Numbered from the stretch's first letter, positions 1-9,098 are shown. The stretch is 35,979 nt of DNA from Pseudomonadota bacterium (GCA_023386135.1 JAEWKG010000019.1:1-35979); one strand, 5' to 3'. The notes: a model not told the origin generated them from the letters alone. Program-made: numbers and translations.

Positions 1-1275
1 CCCCCGCGGGGCGCGCACGACGCCTTCGTTCGGCACGCGCGGTTCGTCGAGGCGAACCTCAAGCGCAATTATACGGCGAATTTCGTCCACGGCGTGCTGG
101 GGATGACCGGCTTCCGCCTGATCTACGCGCCGACCATCATTCCGGCTTACCTGCTCGCCATCACCGGAAGCCCCGCTGCAGTCGGGCTCGGCACAGCGCT
201 TCTCCAGCTTGGCGCCACCGTCTCGCCGATCCTGTCGGGCGCGCTGATCGAGCATCGCACCCACATCCTGCCCTATTCGATCCGCGTCGGATCGATGATG
301 CGCGTCGCCATTCTCGGCCTCGCGCTCGCCGGATGGTTCCTCACTGGCCACGTGCTGGTGATCGTCACCCTCGCGCTGTTCCTGTTCCTGGGCTTCTTCA
401 ACGGGGCGCAGCGGGTCGCCTTCCAGATGGTGATGGCCAAGGTCATCCCGATCAGCCGGCGCGGGCGGCTGCAGGGCTACCGCAACCTGGCGGGCGGCCT
501 GATCGCCGCGGTGCTGGCGTGGGTCGCGGGCAAGTACTTCATAGCCGATCACTGGCTGGGCAACGGCTATTCGACCACCTTCCTGTTTGCCTTCGCGCTC
601 ACCAGCGCGGGCCTCCTGGTGCTGCAGTTCCTGATCCGCGAGCCCCCCGCCCCCGCCTCGCGCCCGGTCATTCCCTTGCGCGAGCGCGTCCGCCAGTTTC
701 CGCAGCTGCTGGAGGATCGCGACTTCGCGCGCTTCATCGGCTCGCAGGCCTGCGCCACCGCGATCCGCATCGGCGGCCCGTTCTGGACCGTCTACGCCGG
801 CCAGCGCCTGGGCATGAGCGGCGCGCTGATCGGCGGCCTCAGCTTCGCGTTCCTCGGCGCAGACACGCTGTCGAACCTCCTGTGGGGACCGATGGGCGAC
901 CGCCTGGGCTTCCGCATCGTCTACATCCTATCGCTTGCGCTCGCAGCCGCTGGGGTCGTGTTGCTGATGGCGGCGGACGGCGCGTTGCCGATCTACATCG
1001 CCTTCGTGCTGCTCGGCACAGGCGGCTCCGGCTGGATGCTCGCCGCGACCACCATGGTGCTCGAATTCGGCGCGCATGAGGACATTCCCATGCGACTTGC
1101 CTTCGTTACGACGGCGGAGGGTGCGGTCGCAGCGATCGGTCCTGTCCTCGCCGGCCTGCTGGTGGCAGCCGCGGGGTTCGAGCCGCTATTTGCGCTGGTG
1201 CTCGGCGGCATCGCGATTGCCCTCGCGGTCATGCTCTTCGCGGTGCGCGAACCCCGCCGGAGAGCCTCCGTTTAG
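1..1275 (+). CDS. MFS transporter, 5' end cut by window edge
   Basis: This is a major facilitator superfamily membrane transporter; its substrate cannot be read from the sequence. The frame is open from base 1, and the residues before the first ATG (position 94) already look like an amphipathic lead-in followed by the first membrane helix (NFVHGVLGMTGFRLIYAP). The true start therefore lies upstream of the window and the ATG at 94 is internal. About ten further hydrophobic segments follow, with basic loops such as PISRRGRLQGYRN in the helix 4-5 region and a MGDRLGFR loop in the second half, typical of MFS. The C-terminus is short and basic (VREPRRRASV). It precedes the TonB-dependent receptor on the same strand, but a 173-base gap with its own promoter separates the two. 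Family is secure, substrate unknown. Confidence 0.85.
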   Translation, partial: PPRGAHDAFVRHARFVEANLKRNYTANFVHGVLGMTGFRLIYAPTIIPAYLLAITGSPAAVGLGTALLQLGATVSPILSGALIEHRTHILPYSIRVGSMMRVAILGLALAGWFLTGHVLVIVTLALFLFLGFFNGAQRVAFQMVMAKVIPISRRGRLQGYRNLAGGLIAAVLAWVAGKYFIADHWLGNGYSTTFLFAFALTSAGLLVLQFLIREPPAPASRPVIPLRERVRQFPQLLEDRDFARFIGSQACATAIRIGGPFWTVYAGQRLGMSGALIGGLSFAFLGADTLSNLLWGPMGDRLGFRIVYILSLALAAAGVVLLMAADGALPIYIAFVLLGTGGSGWMLAATTMVLEFGAHEDIPMRLAFVTTAEGAVAAIGPVLAGLLVAAAGFEPLFALVLGGIAIALAVMLFAVREPRRRASV

Positions 1276-1354
1276 AGCTGCGGTTTGGCGTTGCCAAGAT
1301 TCCGCACCCGCCTGTGAAAAGCTGATTACCCTACGGAAATCGGTCGATTGTTGC

Positions 1355-1383
1355 TTGACATCGCTCCTTCGCTGCCTTTCAAT
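1355..1383 (+). promoter_or_regulatory. Candidate sigma-70 promoter for the TonB receptor
   Basis: TTGACA at 1355-1360 is a perfect -35 hexamer. It is followed after 17 bases by TTCAAT at 1378-1383, which matches four of six -10 bases. The pair sits about 65 bases ahead of the receptor start, in the gap after the MFS gene. Position and spacing fit; activity is inferred. Confidence 0.5.
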
Positions 1384-1448
1384 TTCGAGAAACGGGTATC
1401 CGCCGGAAGGTTAGGATTTCAATAGCCCGAAAGTAAGGGGAGAGAGTG

Positions 1449-4400
1449 ATGACCAAGTCGAACTTGCGCCGTTCGTGTGCCTGCGCCGCGCTCGCCGTGG
1501 GGCTGTTTTCCAGCAACGCCGCATTTGCGCAGACGGCCCCCGGTACCGATGCCGCGGTCAATGCGGAAGAGGCGCAGGCGCCCGACACCGGCACCTCGGC
1601 CCCTGAAATCGTCGTCACGGGTACTCTCATCCGCGGATCGAGCGAGTCCGCCCCTGCGCCTGTCGACGTGATCGGCGCGGAAGAGCTCGCCAAGCAGGGC
1701 AGCCCCAGCGTGCTCGAGCTGATCAAGCAGCTGCCGACCTCCAACGGCGTGATCGGCGATGCGAACCAGTTCGACGCCCGCGCCCAGGGCAACGAAGGCG
1801 TCGCGTCGGTTAACCTGCGCGGCCTCGGCCCGCAGCGCACGCTCGTGCTCTTCAACGGCAAGCGTATCGTCCAATCAGGCGGCAGCGGCATTCCGATCGT
1901 CGATGTCAACATGATCCCCGGTGCCGCGATCGGCCGCATCGAGGTGTTGAAGGACGGCGCGGCCGCGACGTACGGTTCGGACGCGATTGCCGGCGTGGTC
2001 AACTTCATCACCAAGACCCAGCAGGAAGGCTTCCTCGCCTCGGGCGACTACCGCTACATCCCGGGTTCCAAGGGCGACTACGGCGGCGCGCTGAGCTTCG
2101 GCCACGATCAGGACGGCTTCCGCGTCTTCATCTCGGCCGGGTACCAGCATCGCTCCGAACTGCGCACGACCGACCGCGCGTTCACCGTCCAGCCGTACGA
2201 GAACAATCCCCAAGGCGGATACACGGGCGGCGGCAATCCGGGTAACTTCGACTTCAACGGCCCGTTCGTGGGCGGCAACGTGTTCTCCGCCGACCTCGGC
2301 TGTACGGCGCTGGGCGGCTTCCGCAGCGTGACCGGATCGACGACCGACCGGTGCTTCAACAATTACGGCCAGTTCGACAACCTGGTGGAGCCGGAAAACC
2401 GCTTCCAGGTGTTCATGGACACCGAGTTCGACGTCACCGACAAGCTCACCCTGCGCCTCAACGCGCTGTGGGGCCACAGCAAGACCCGCATCACGACTTC
2501 GCCGAGCTACCTGCCCACGCTGCCGCCTTCGGCCAACGCGGCGGGCCTGTTCGTCATTCCGGGCACCAGCACGCCGGTCACCAGCCTGTTCTCCATTCCC
2601 TCGTACGCACCGGCGCTGAAGGATTATTGCCGGGTCTACGGCGCTGCGGCGGGCTGTTTGACCGACGCTGGCGGCAATCCGCTCCAAGGCGCCTCGGCAT
2701 TCCCGGTGCTGTTCCGCCCTGCCCTGCTCGGCGGCAACCCGACCTTCCTTGACGACAACGATCGCGGCTCGGCGCACAGCCCGCGCGTATCCGATGAAAT
2801 GTTCGTCAGCGCCGAAGCGCGTTACGCGCTGACCGACGACCTCGACCTCACCGGCTCGATTACCTACAGCGAGTACGACCGCCGCTTCGCCGGCACCGAT
2901 ACCTTGGGCGATCTGCTGCAGAACGCCCTTGCCGGTTTCGGCGGTCCGAACTGCCCCTACGCCTCGACCGCTTCGCGCGCGGGGCTGACGCAGGCTCAGC
3001 TGGCGGCGCTCGCAGGCACCAACGGATGTACTTTCTACAACCCCTTCTCGACCGCGGTCGCGGTCAACCCTGTGACCGGGCAGGTCAATCCGAACTACGC
3101 CGGCAGCCGTTCGACCAATGGGCTGTCAACCGCGCCGGGTGCGGGCCTCATCAACGATGTCGCCACCGTCGACACCTTCTTCCGCCAGGACCTGCGCACC
3201 CGTGCGGTCACCACGCAGTGGGTCGGCGACCTGGTGCTGTCAGGCAAGACCGGCATCACCCTGCCGGGCGGCGACGTCGGCTTCGCGATCGGCGGGCAAT
3301 ACCGAAAGAACGACTACATCCGCAGCTACTCGGCGATCAGCAACCTCGACTTCACACCGTGCCCGGGCACTCCGCTCAACCCGGCCGCGACCTGCAACCC
3401 GCAGACCGGCGCGGCGGGCTTCCTCGGCACCAACCGCAACGGCCGGACCGGCGGCGACGTGTGGGCGGCCTTTGCCGAGCTCCAGCTGCCGATCACCGAC
3501 GCGATCGATGCCCAGCTGGCGGTGCGCTACGAAGACTATGGCGGCGCGGTCGGCTCCACGCTCAATCCGCAGGGACGCGTTAAGATCCAACTGACGCCGT
3601 GGCTGGCCCTGCGCGGCGGTGCCGGCACCACCTTCCGCGGCCCGCCGCCGCAGAGCCTGGCCGGCAACCTGACCTCGCTGCAGGTGATCGGCACCTCGTT
3701 CCGTGCAGTCGACATCAGCGGCAACCCCAACCTCGATCCCGAAAAGGCGACCACCTACAGTGCGGGCGTGCTGCTGGACTCCGGCATGTTCCGGGCGAGC
3801 CTCGATTACTTCCGTTACGACTTCAAAGGACCGATCGAGGCCGAACCGCTGGCGGGCATTCTCGCCGCCATGTTCGGCAGCACGGGCGCGGCGAATTGCG
3901 GCAATTCCGCCTATGCCGGGCTGCAGGCGCGGTTCACCTTCACCGCCGCGGGTTGCAATATCGCCAACGTGACGCGCGTGCACCTGCAGGCGATCAACTC
4001 GGCGAACGTCTCGACCTCGGGCATCGACTTCACCGCCTCGGTGCGGCCGGACCTCGGGGGCAATTTCGGGATCGAGGCGGGCGTGAACGGCACGTACGTC
4101 ATCGACTACAAGACCGACGACATCACCGTCGAAGGCGTGCTGGTGCAGCCGAAGTTCGACGCGGTCGGACTGCTCAACTTCCAGACCTCGGCCTATCCGC
4201 TGCCGCAGTGGAAGGGCTTCGCCTACTTGCAGGGTGAAGCCGGGCCGCATTCACTGCGCCTGCAGTACAACTACATCGACGGCTACACCGACCAGCGCAC
4301 GGCCATCTTCACCGGTACCAATAACGCCGGCTCGCTGGCCGGCGCGGCGGTCACCGCGGGCAAGCAGATCGGCAAGTTCGATACGTTCGATGTCACCTAT

Positions 4401-4559
4401 CGCCTCAACCTTGAGTCCACCGGCACGACCTTCTCGCTGTCGGCGCTCAACATCTTCGACAAGGACCCGCCGTTCGCGCGGCTGGACTTCAACTACGATC
4501 CGTTCACCGCGAGCCCGCTGGGCTTCACGCTGAAGGCGGCGGTCAGCCAAGCCTTCTGA
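1449..4559 (+). CDS. TonB-dependent outer-membrane receptor
   Basis: This is an outer-membrane active transporter of 1036 residues. Residues 1-27 form a signal peptide cleaved after AAFA. A TonB-box-like segment (EIVVTGTLIRG, about 53-63) precedes the plug domain (about 65-190: VDVIGAEELAKQG, VNLRGLGPQRTLVLFNGKRI). The rest is a large beta-barrel ending in the terminal phenylalanine typical of outer-membrane proteins (AAVSQAF). Several pairs of closely spaced cysteines in the barrel region probably form disulfides in extracellular loops. ATG 1449 is preferred over GTG 1446 because AAGGGGAGAG then lies at a normal distance. The substrate is unknown. The neighbouring acyl-CoA ligase and beta-oxidation genes suggest a lipid, ester or aromatic compound, but that is inference. 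Confidence 0.93.
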   Translation: MTKSNLRRSCACAALAVGLFSSNAAFAQTAPGTDAAVNAEEAQAPDTGTSAPEIVVTGTLIRGSSESAPAPVDVIGAEELAKQGSPSVLELIKQLPTSNGVIGDANQFDARAQGNEGVASVNLRGLGPQRTLVLFNGKRIVQSGGSGIPIVDVNMIPGAAIGRIEVLKDGAAATYGSDAIAGVVNFITKTQQEGFLASGDYRYIPGSKGDYGGALSFGHDQDGFRVFISAGYQHRSELRTTDRAFTVQPYENNPQGGYTGGGNPGNFDFNGPFVGGNVFSADLGCTALGGFRSVTGSTTDRCFNNYGQFDNLVEPENRFQVFMDTEFDVTDKLTLRLNALWGHSKTRITTSPSYLPTLPPSANAAGLFVIPGTSTPVTSLFSIPSYAPALKDYCRVYGAAAGCLTDAGGNPLQGASAFPVLFRPALLGGNPTFLDDNDRGSAHSPRVSDEMFVSAEARYALTDDLDLTGSITYSEYDRRFAGTDTLGDLLQNALAGFGGPNCPYASTASRAGLTQAQLAALAGTNGCTFYNPFSTAVAVNPVTGQVNPNYAGSRSTNGLSTAPGAGLINDVATVDTFFRQDLRTRAVTTQWVGDLVLSGKTGITLPGGDVGFAIGGQYRKNDYIRSYSAISNLDFTPCPGTPLNPAATCNPQTGAAGFLGTNRNGRTGGDVWAAFAELQLPITDAIDAQLAVRYEDYGGAVGSTLNPQGRVKIQLTPWLALRGGAGTTFRGPPPQSLAGNLTSLQVIGTSFRAVDISGNPNLDPEKATTYSAGVLLDSGMFRASLDYFRYDFKGPIEAEPLAGILAAMFGSTGAANCGNSAYAGLQARFTFTAAGCNIANVTRVHLQAINSANVSTSGIDFTASVRPDLGGNFGIEAGVNGTYVIDYKTDDITVEGVLVQPKFDAVGLLNFQTSAYPLPQWKGFAYLQGEAGPHSLRLQYNYIDGYTDQRTAIFTGTNNAGSLAGAAVTAGKQIGKFDTFDVTYRLNLESTGTTFSLSALNIFDKDPPFARLDFNYDPFTASPLGFTLKAAVSQAF

Positions 4560-4582
4560 TCGGAGCGCTTCGGAGGGAGAGA

Positions 4583-4617
4583 GGGCCGGGCACCGCGAGG
4601 TGTCCGGCCCTTTCATT
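4583..4617 (+). terminator. Rho-independent terminator of the receptor gene
   Basis: A 12-bp stem GGGCCGGGCACC / GGTGTCCGGCCC with one G-U pair and a GCGA loop is followed directly by TTTCATTT. It lies 23 bases after the receptor stop codon. The opposite strand has no T-run after the stem, so it serves the plus strand only. Confidence 0.85.
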
Positions 4618-4663
4618 TGCGACTGAACACCACGGGGTGTCCGGACGCTTCGCTTTGGCGCCT

Positions 4664-5905
4664 TCAGCCGACCTCAGGCGGATCGGTCAGCACGCCCGCG
4701 CACAGCGTCCAGGCGTAGAGCTTGACCGCCAGCGCCGGATCGGGCTGGCGCGCGGCCCACACGCGCGCTTCATAAGCAGCGTTGAGCGCGGGCATGATCA
4801 CCTGGCTCGCGACCAGCGGATCGACCGCGCGGACCGAGCCGTCGGCGATCCCATCGGACAGCATCCCCGCAAAGCGGTTGGCGAGGCGATTGGAACGCAC
4901 CACCACGCTGCCCCGCTCGCCCGCCGGAAGTGCTTGCAACGCAGTCGTGCGCAACAGCGGCATCGGATCGCGGAACTGAAGGTCGATCAGCTCGGCGAGC
5001 GCGCTGGCGATGCGGCTCCACCAATCGCCCTCCATCCCGCCCGCCGCTAGTTGCACCGCCGAGAGCCGGTCGTAGCTGCGCTCGAAACATTCGAAGACGA
5101 GATCGTCCTTGGCGCTGTGGTGGTGGTAGAAGCTGCCCTTGGTGACATTAAGCGCGGCGGCGATGCGGTTGACCGAGGCCCCGCGGTATCCCCGCTGGTT
5201 GATCATCACCGTGGCCGAGCGCAGGAATGCGTCCGCCCCCTCGTCCGCAGTTCGCCAGCCGCCGCTGTCGAGCCCGTGCGGCGCCCAGCCGCAGCCTTGC
5301 CCCGCCAGCCCGAGCGCGAAGATGTCGACCAGCCGCGCTTCCAGCCGATCGAAGTCGCGGGTCGAATACCGCAGCGACCACACCGGCCACCAGAACATCG
5401 CTTCGAGCAGAATATGTGCCCGCGCGGTGTCGAGCGAGCGGCGCAGCCCGTCGCGCCCCTCGCCGAAGAAGCCGCGCACGTGATCGACCACCCGCGCATA
5501 CTGCGCCAGCAGCGGTGCCTGCGCCGCTTCGTCGAGGGTGCGGATTTCGCTGAGCGCGGTGATCAGGCCGCGCTCGCCGTCGCGGATGCGCTGGCGCAGG
5601 CCGACATGCGCGGATACGAACGCGCGCACCCGCTCGGCCGGCGACGGCTGCTTGGCAGCCTCGCGCGCCGCTTCCTCCAGCCAGTCGAGGGTCGCTTCGT
5701 AGACCGCGACGACCAGCTTGTCCTTGCGGTCGAAGTAATAGGTGATGCTGGTCGCGTTGAGCCCGACCGATCGGGCCAACTCGGCAAATGTGGTGCCCTT
5801 GACCCCGAGCTCGTTGATCAGCGCCGAGGCGGCGTGGATGACGTCCATCCGCCGCCGCTCGAAGCGCTCGGTCTCCCCCGCCTTGATTTGGGTCTCCTCG
5901 CCCAT
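4664..5905 (-). CDS. Tandem-domain TetR/AcrR-family regulator
   Basis: This is a DNA-binding repressor of 413 residues, twice the usual TetR length. It contains two complete TetR-type N-terminal domains. The first helix-turn-helix is at about residues 38-58 (FAELARSVGLNATSITYYF) and the second at about 240-262 (VNRIAAALNVTKGSFYHHH). Each is followed by roughly 140-150 residues of helical, ligand-domain-like sequence. ATG 5905 is preferred over TTG 5911. It begins seven bases after the stop of the acyl-CoA ligase, so the two are almost certainly co-transcribed and coupled. By position it probably controls the ligase and the divergent hydrolase/beta-oxidation genes, perhaps in response to an acyl-CoA. 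The ligand is not deducible. The double domain does not come from a frameshift or a chimeric junction: the frame is continuous. Confidence 0.9.
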   Translation of the reverse strand: MGEETQIKAGETERFERRRMDVIHAASALINELGVKGTTFAELARSVGLNATSITYYFDRKDKLVVAVYEATLDWLEEAAREAAKQPSPAERVRAFVSAHVGLRQRIRDGERGLITALSEIRTLDEAAQAPLLAQYARVVDHVRGFFGEGRDGLRRSLDTARAHILLEAMFWWPVWSLRYSTRDFDRLEARLVDIFALGLAGQGCGWAPHGLDSGGWRTADEGADAFLRSATVMINQRGYRGASVNRIAAALNVTKGSFYHHHSAKDDLVFECFERSYDRLSAVQLAAGGMEGDWWSRIASALAELIDLQFRDPMPLLRTTALQALPAGERGSVVVRSNRLANRFAGMLSDGIADGSVRAVDPLVASQVIMPALNAAYEARVWAARQPDPALAVKLYAWTLCAGVLTDPPEVG

Positions 5906-5912
5906 CGCCAAG

Positions 5913-7676
5913 CTATAGCGTCGCGGTTTCGGTTTCGAACAGCGATTTCAGGTCCTTCTTCAATATCTTGCCGTTGGCGTTGCGCGGCAGGGTTTCCGCG
6001 GAGAACAGGATCCGCACCGGCACCTTGAACTTGGCCAGCCGCTCGGCGACCCAGGCCTTGAGTTCTGCCTCGCTAGCGGACGTGCCGGGCGCGAGGTGGA
6101 CCACCGCCGCGGGTTCCTCGCCCAATTGCGGGTGCGGGATGCCGACCAGCGCCGCGTCGGTCACTGCGGGGTGATCGTAGAGCACGTTCTCGACTTCGGA
6201 CGAATAGATGTTCTCGCCGCCGCGCAGGATCATGTCCTTGGCGCGGTCGACGATGTAGCAATATCCCTCCTCGTCGAGCCGGGCGAGGTCGCCGGTGCGC
6301 ACCCAGCCGTCGATGAAGGTCTCCGCGGTCGCCTCGGGCTTGTTCCAGTAGCCCTTCACCACCATCGGGCCGCGCGCGTAAAGCTCGCCCACTTCGCCGG
6401 CGGGCAGCTCGCGCGTGCCCTCCTCGTCCATGATCTTGAGGTCGGCGACCGCGACCGGCGGGCCGCAGCTGGTCGGGCGGTTGAGGTAGTCCTCGCTCGA
6501 GATGCCGGTGACGGTCGCCATCGTCTCGGTCATGCCCCAGCCGTTGCCGGGGAGCGCGCCGAACTCGTCGCGGATCTTGCGCACCAGTTCGGGCGCCGAG
6601 GGCGCGCCGCCATAGGCGATCGCCTCGAGGCTGGAGAGGTCGTAGTTCTTGCGGTTGGGGTGTTCGAGCAGCTGCCACGCGATCGTCGGCACGCCGCCGG
6701 TCGCATTGACCTTCTCGCGCTCGATGATCTGCATCGCCTCTTCGGCTTCCCACCGGCGCATGAAGATCGTCTTGGAGCCGCTCGCGACCAGCCCCATCAG
6801 GCCTGCGGAACACGCGGTGACGTGGAACAGCGGGATCACGGTCAGCATCGTGCGCGGCTGGGGTTCGGGTATTTCCTCACCCCGCCGCAGAATGGCCACC
6901 GCTGCGCCGTAGCCGCTGGAGAAGATGTTGGTCACCAGGTTGCGGTGCGTGCCGAGCGCGCCCTTCGGCTTGCCCGTGGTGCCGCTGGTGTAGAAGATCG
7001 TCGCGTCGTCGTCGGACGCAATTTCGACCGCCGGGATGTCGGCGTCGGGCAGGTCCTTCCACGTCGCCGAAGTCCCGATCATCTCCTCCAGCCGCGCCAC
7101 GGGCGGCGCCAGGTCACCCAAGCAGCGCGCGACGAACACGTGTTGCAGCGACGGAATGTCCGCGGTGTGCGGGGAAATCCGGTCCCACCGCTCGGCATCG
7201 GCGATCAGCACAGTGGTGCCCGAATCCGCGAGGCCGTAGGCCATCTCGCCGCCGGTCCACCACGCGTTGAGCGGAACGCAGATCGCGCCGATGGTGACGC
7301 AGGCGAAGAAAGCGACCGGCCATTCGGGCAGGTTGCGCATTGCCAGCGCGACCCGATCGCCCTTCTTCACGCCGTTCGCCTGGAGCACCTGGGCGAGCTT
7401 TGCGACCGCGCGGTGGAAGGCGGAAAACGTGATGCGCTCATCTTCGTAGATGACGAATTCGCGGTCGCCGTACGTGCGAGCCAAAGCCATCAGCGCACGC
7501 AGGTTTTCGGGCGCGTTCTTCCACGTCCGCGTCGGAATCCCGCGGATGTCGACCGTCGCCATCTCGAAGCGCTCGCCCGGCGCGGTCAGGCGCGCTTTGA
7601 TCTCGTCACGAGTCGCCGCGGGCCAGCCGGCGGGCGGAGTCCAGCCGAGCACCTCGGCCAGGTTGCTATCAGGCAT
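5913..7676 (-). CDS. Acyl-CoA synthetase (AMP-forming)
   Basis: This class I adenylate-forming enzyme of 587 residues activates a carboxylic or fatty acid to its CoA thioester via an acyl-AMP. The ATP-binding P-loop is at about 228-240 (IFYTSGTTGKPKG). Further motifs are GWGMTET, the GDLARLDEEGYCYIVDR hinge region, GGENIYSSEVENVL, and the C-terminal catalytic lysine motif PRNANGKILKKDL. No signal peptide is present, so it is cytosolic. The acid chain length cannot be predicted confidently; a medium/long-chain or methylthiopropionate-ligase-like enzyme is possible. ATG 7676 is preferred over ATG 7682 because AAGGG then lies six bases upstream; for 7682 it would abut the start codon. It is first in a two-gene operon with the tandem TetR. 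Confidence 0.93.
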   Translation of the reverse strand: MPDSNLAEVLGWTPPAGWPAATRDEIKARLTAPGERFEMATVDIRGIPTRTWKNAPENLRALMALARTYGDREFVIYEDERITFSAFHRAVAKLAQVLQANGVKKGDRVALAMRNLPEWPVAFFACVTIGAICVPLNAWWTGGEMAYGLADSGTTVLIADAERWDRISPHTADIPSLQHVFVARCLGDLAPPVARLEEMIGTSATWKDLPDADIPAVEIASDDDATIFYTSGTTGKPKGALGTHRNLVTNIFSSGYGAAVAILRRGEEIPEPQPRTMLTVIPLFHVTACSAGLMGLVASGSKTIFMRRWEAEEAMQIIEREKVNATGGVPTIAWQLLEHPNRKNYDLSSLEAIAYGGAPSAPELVRKIRDEFGALPGNGWGMTETMATVTGISSEDYLNRPTSCGPPVAVADLKIMDEEGTRELPAGEVGELYARGPMVVKGYWNKPEATAETFIDGWVRTGDLARLDEEGYCYIVDRAKDMILRGGENIYSSEVENVLYDHPAVTDAALVGIPHPQLGEEPAAVVHLAPGTSASEAELKAWVAERLAKFKVPVRILFSAETLPRNANGKILKKDLKSLFETETATL

Positions 7677-7707
7677 CTGCATCCCTTACGTGTTCTCTTT
7701 GCGCGAA

Positions 7708-7723
7708 GTGTATGGCCATTCAC
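7708..7723. promoter_or_regulatory. Candidate TetR-type operator in the divergent promoter region
   Basis: GTGTATGGCCATTCAC is a 16-bp palindrome with seven of eight pairs matching around an ATGGCCAT core. It lies 31 bases upstream of the acyl-CoA ligase start and in the space leading to the divergent serine hydrolase. A second, offset inverted repeat (GCGAAG 7703-7708 with CTTCGC 7729-7734) overlaps it. Size and symmetry fit a TetR-family operator; binding by the neighbouring tandem TetR is inferred. Confidence 0.5.
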
Positions 7724-7849
7724 ACACCCTTCGCAAGCGCCCATTCCAAATGCTGGTATGGCAGCGGATAGCGGAGAGTGTTTGCCCCCGCCCGAAAGCT
7801 GGGTATGGCTTCGGGCAAGACGCGCAGCGGCGCCTCGCGGGAGAGAATC

Positions 7850-9088
7850 ATGCTGGATACGACTGCCTCGGCAGCGCTGGGTTTCGATCAGGATCGTCTC
7901 GACCGGATCGCGCCGTTCCTCAAGGCCGCCTACCTCGACAGCGGACGCCTGCCGATGATGCAGCTGTCGGTCGCGCGCGACGGACAGACGGCTTACCGCA
8001 CGCAGATGGGCACGATGGGCGAAGGGCGCGAGGCGGTGCGAGACGACGCCCTCTTCCGCATCGCCAGCATGACCAAGCCGATCACCTCGATCGCGTTCAT
8101 GCAGCTGGTCGAACAATGCAAGGTCGCGCTGGAAGAGCCGGTGACCAAGGTCTTCCCCGAGTTCGCCAAGCTGGAGATCTTCGCCGGCGGCGGCAGCCCG
8201 CAAGTGCCGTTCTATCCCGGCAAGGCCGCGGGTCCGATGCGCTTCGTCGATCTGATGACCCACATGTCGGGGCTCAGCTACGGCCTGCAGCAGCGCACCA
8301 ACGTCGACGCCGCTTACCGCGAGAACAACCTCGACATGGCCCGCGCGCACCTCGAAAGCGACGAGTACATCGCGCGCCTCGCCAAGGTCCCGCTCGAATT
8401 CAATCCCGGCGAACGGTGGAATTACTCGGTCTCGACCGACGTGCTGGGTGTTGCCGTGGAGCGCATTTCCGGCATGCGGCTGGGCGACTATTTCGAGCAG
8501 CACATCTTCGCCCCGCTCGGAATGACCGACACCCGTTTCGGGGTCGCCGAAGGCCAGCAGGACCGGCTGGTCGATGCCTACCAGTACATCCCCGGCAAGC
8601 CCGCGAAGATGATCGACGCCGGCAAGACCAGCAATCTCCACCGCCCGGGCAAGTTCGACAGCGGCGGCGGCGGCCTCGTCGGCACGATCGCCGACTACGA
8701 GAAGTTCACCGCCATGCTGGTCGGCCGCGGCGAGCTCGACGGGGTGCGCATCGTCAGCCCCAAGACATTGGACCTGATGACCGCCAACCACCTGCCGGGC
8801 AATCAGGACCTCACCCAGCTCAGCCAGTCGCTGTTCTCGGAAAGCCAGAACGCGGGCGTCGGCTTCGGGCTCGGATTCGCCTGCATCATCGATCCCGCCA
8901 AGACGCTGATGCCGGCGAGCAAGGGCGAATTCTACTGGGGCGGCGCCTATTCAACCGCGTTCTTCGTCGATCCGCTCGAAGGCATCACGATGGTGTTCAT
9001 GACGCAGGTCTATCCCTCGAGTGCCTATCCGATCCGCCGCCAATTGAAGACAATGATCTATTCGGCGCTCGCCGACAGTCGCGCCTGA
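7850..9088 (+). CDS. Serine hydrolase, class C beta-lactamase fold
   Basis: This 412-residue protein belongs to the beta-lactamase/esterase EstB/D-aminopeptidase superfamily. The nucleophile motif SxxK is at residues 73-76 (SMTK) and the second catalytic motif YS is at 192-193 (NYSVS). A glycine-rich GGGGLVGT segment lies near the position where classical enzymes have KTG. There is no signal peptide, which argues against a periplasmic beta-lactamase and for an intracellular esterase or lactonase. ATG 7850 is chosen because GGGAGAG precedes it; ORF extensions upstream run into the divergent promoter. The stop lies 10 bases before the next gene, whose ribosome site (GAGGAG) overlaps this stop, so they form one operon. 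Its place beside acyl-CoA ligase and beta-oxidation genes suggests ester or thioester cleavage; the substrate is unknown. Confidence 0.9.
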   Translation: MLDTTASAALGFDQDRLDRIAPFLKAAYLDSGRLPMMQLSVARDGQTAYRTQMGTMGEGREAVRDDALFRIASMTKPITSIAFMQLVEQCKVALEEPVTKVFPEFAKLEIFAGGGSPQVPFYPGKAAGPMRFVDLMTHMSGLSYGLQQRTNVDAAYRENNLDMARAHLESDEYIARLAKVPLEFNPGERWNYSVSTDVLGVAVERISGMRLGDYFEQHIFAPLGMTDTRFGVAEGQQDRLVDAYQYIPGKPAKMIDAGKTSNLHRPGKFDSGGGGLVGTIADYEKFTAMLVGRGELDGVRIVSPKTLDLMTANHLPGNQDLTQLSQSLFSESQNAGVGFGLGFACIIDPAKTLMPASKGEFYWGGAYSTAFFVDPLEGITMVFMTQVYPSSAYPIRRQLKTMIYSALADSRA

Positions 9089-9098
9089 GGAGCCGCAA

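Noticed and set aside
3240..4250. Long minus-strand frame of 336 codons across the TonB receptor
   Set aside because: Antisense shadow in GC-rich coding DNA; composition is rich in R, A, G and H with no domain, while the plus-strand receptor is unmistakable.
6096..7958. Plus-strand frame of 620 codons across the acyl-CoA ligase
   Set aside because: Antisense to a ligase with complete motifs; no recognisable protein features, and it runs through the divergent promoter region.
7850..9088. Antibiotic-resistance beta-lactamase
   Set aside because: No signal peptide, no KTG triad and an operon with beta-oxidation genes; an esterase-like role fits better.
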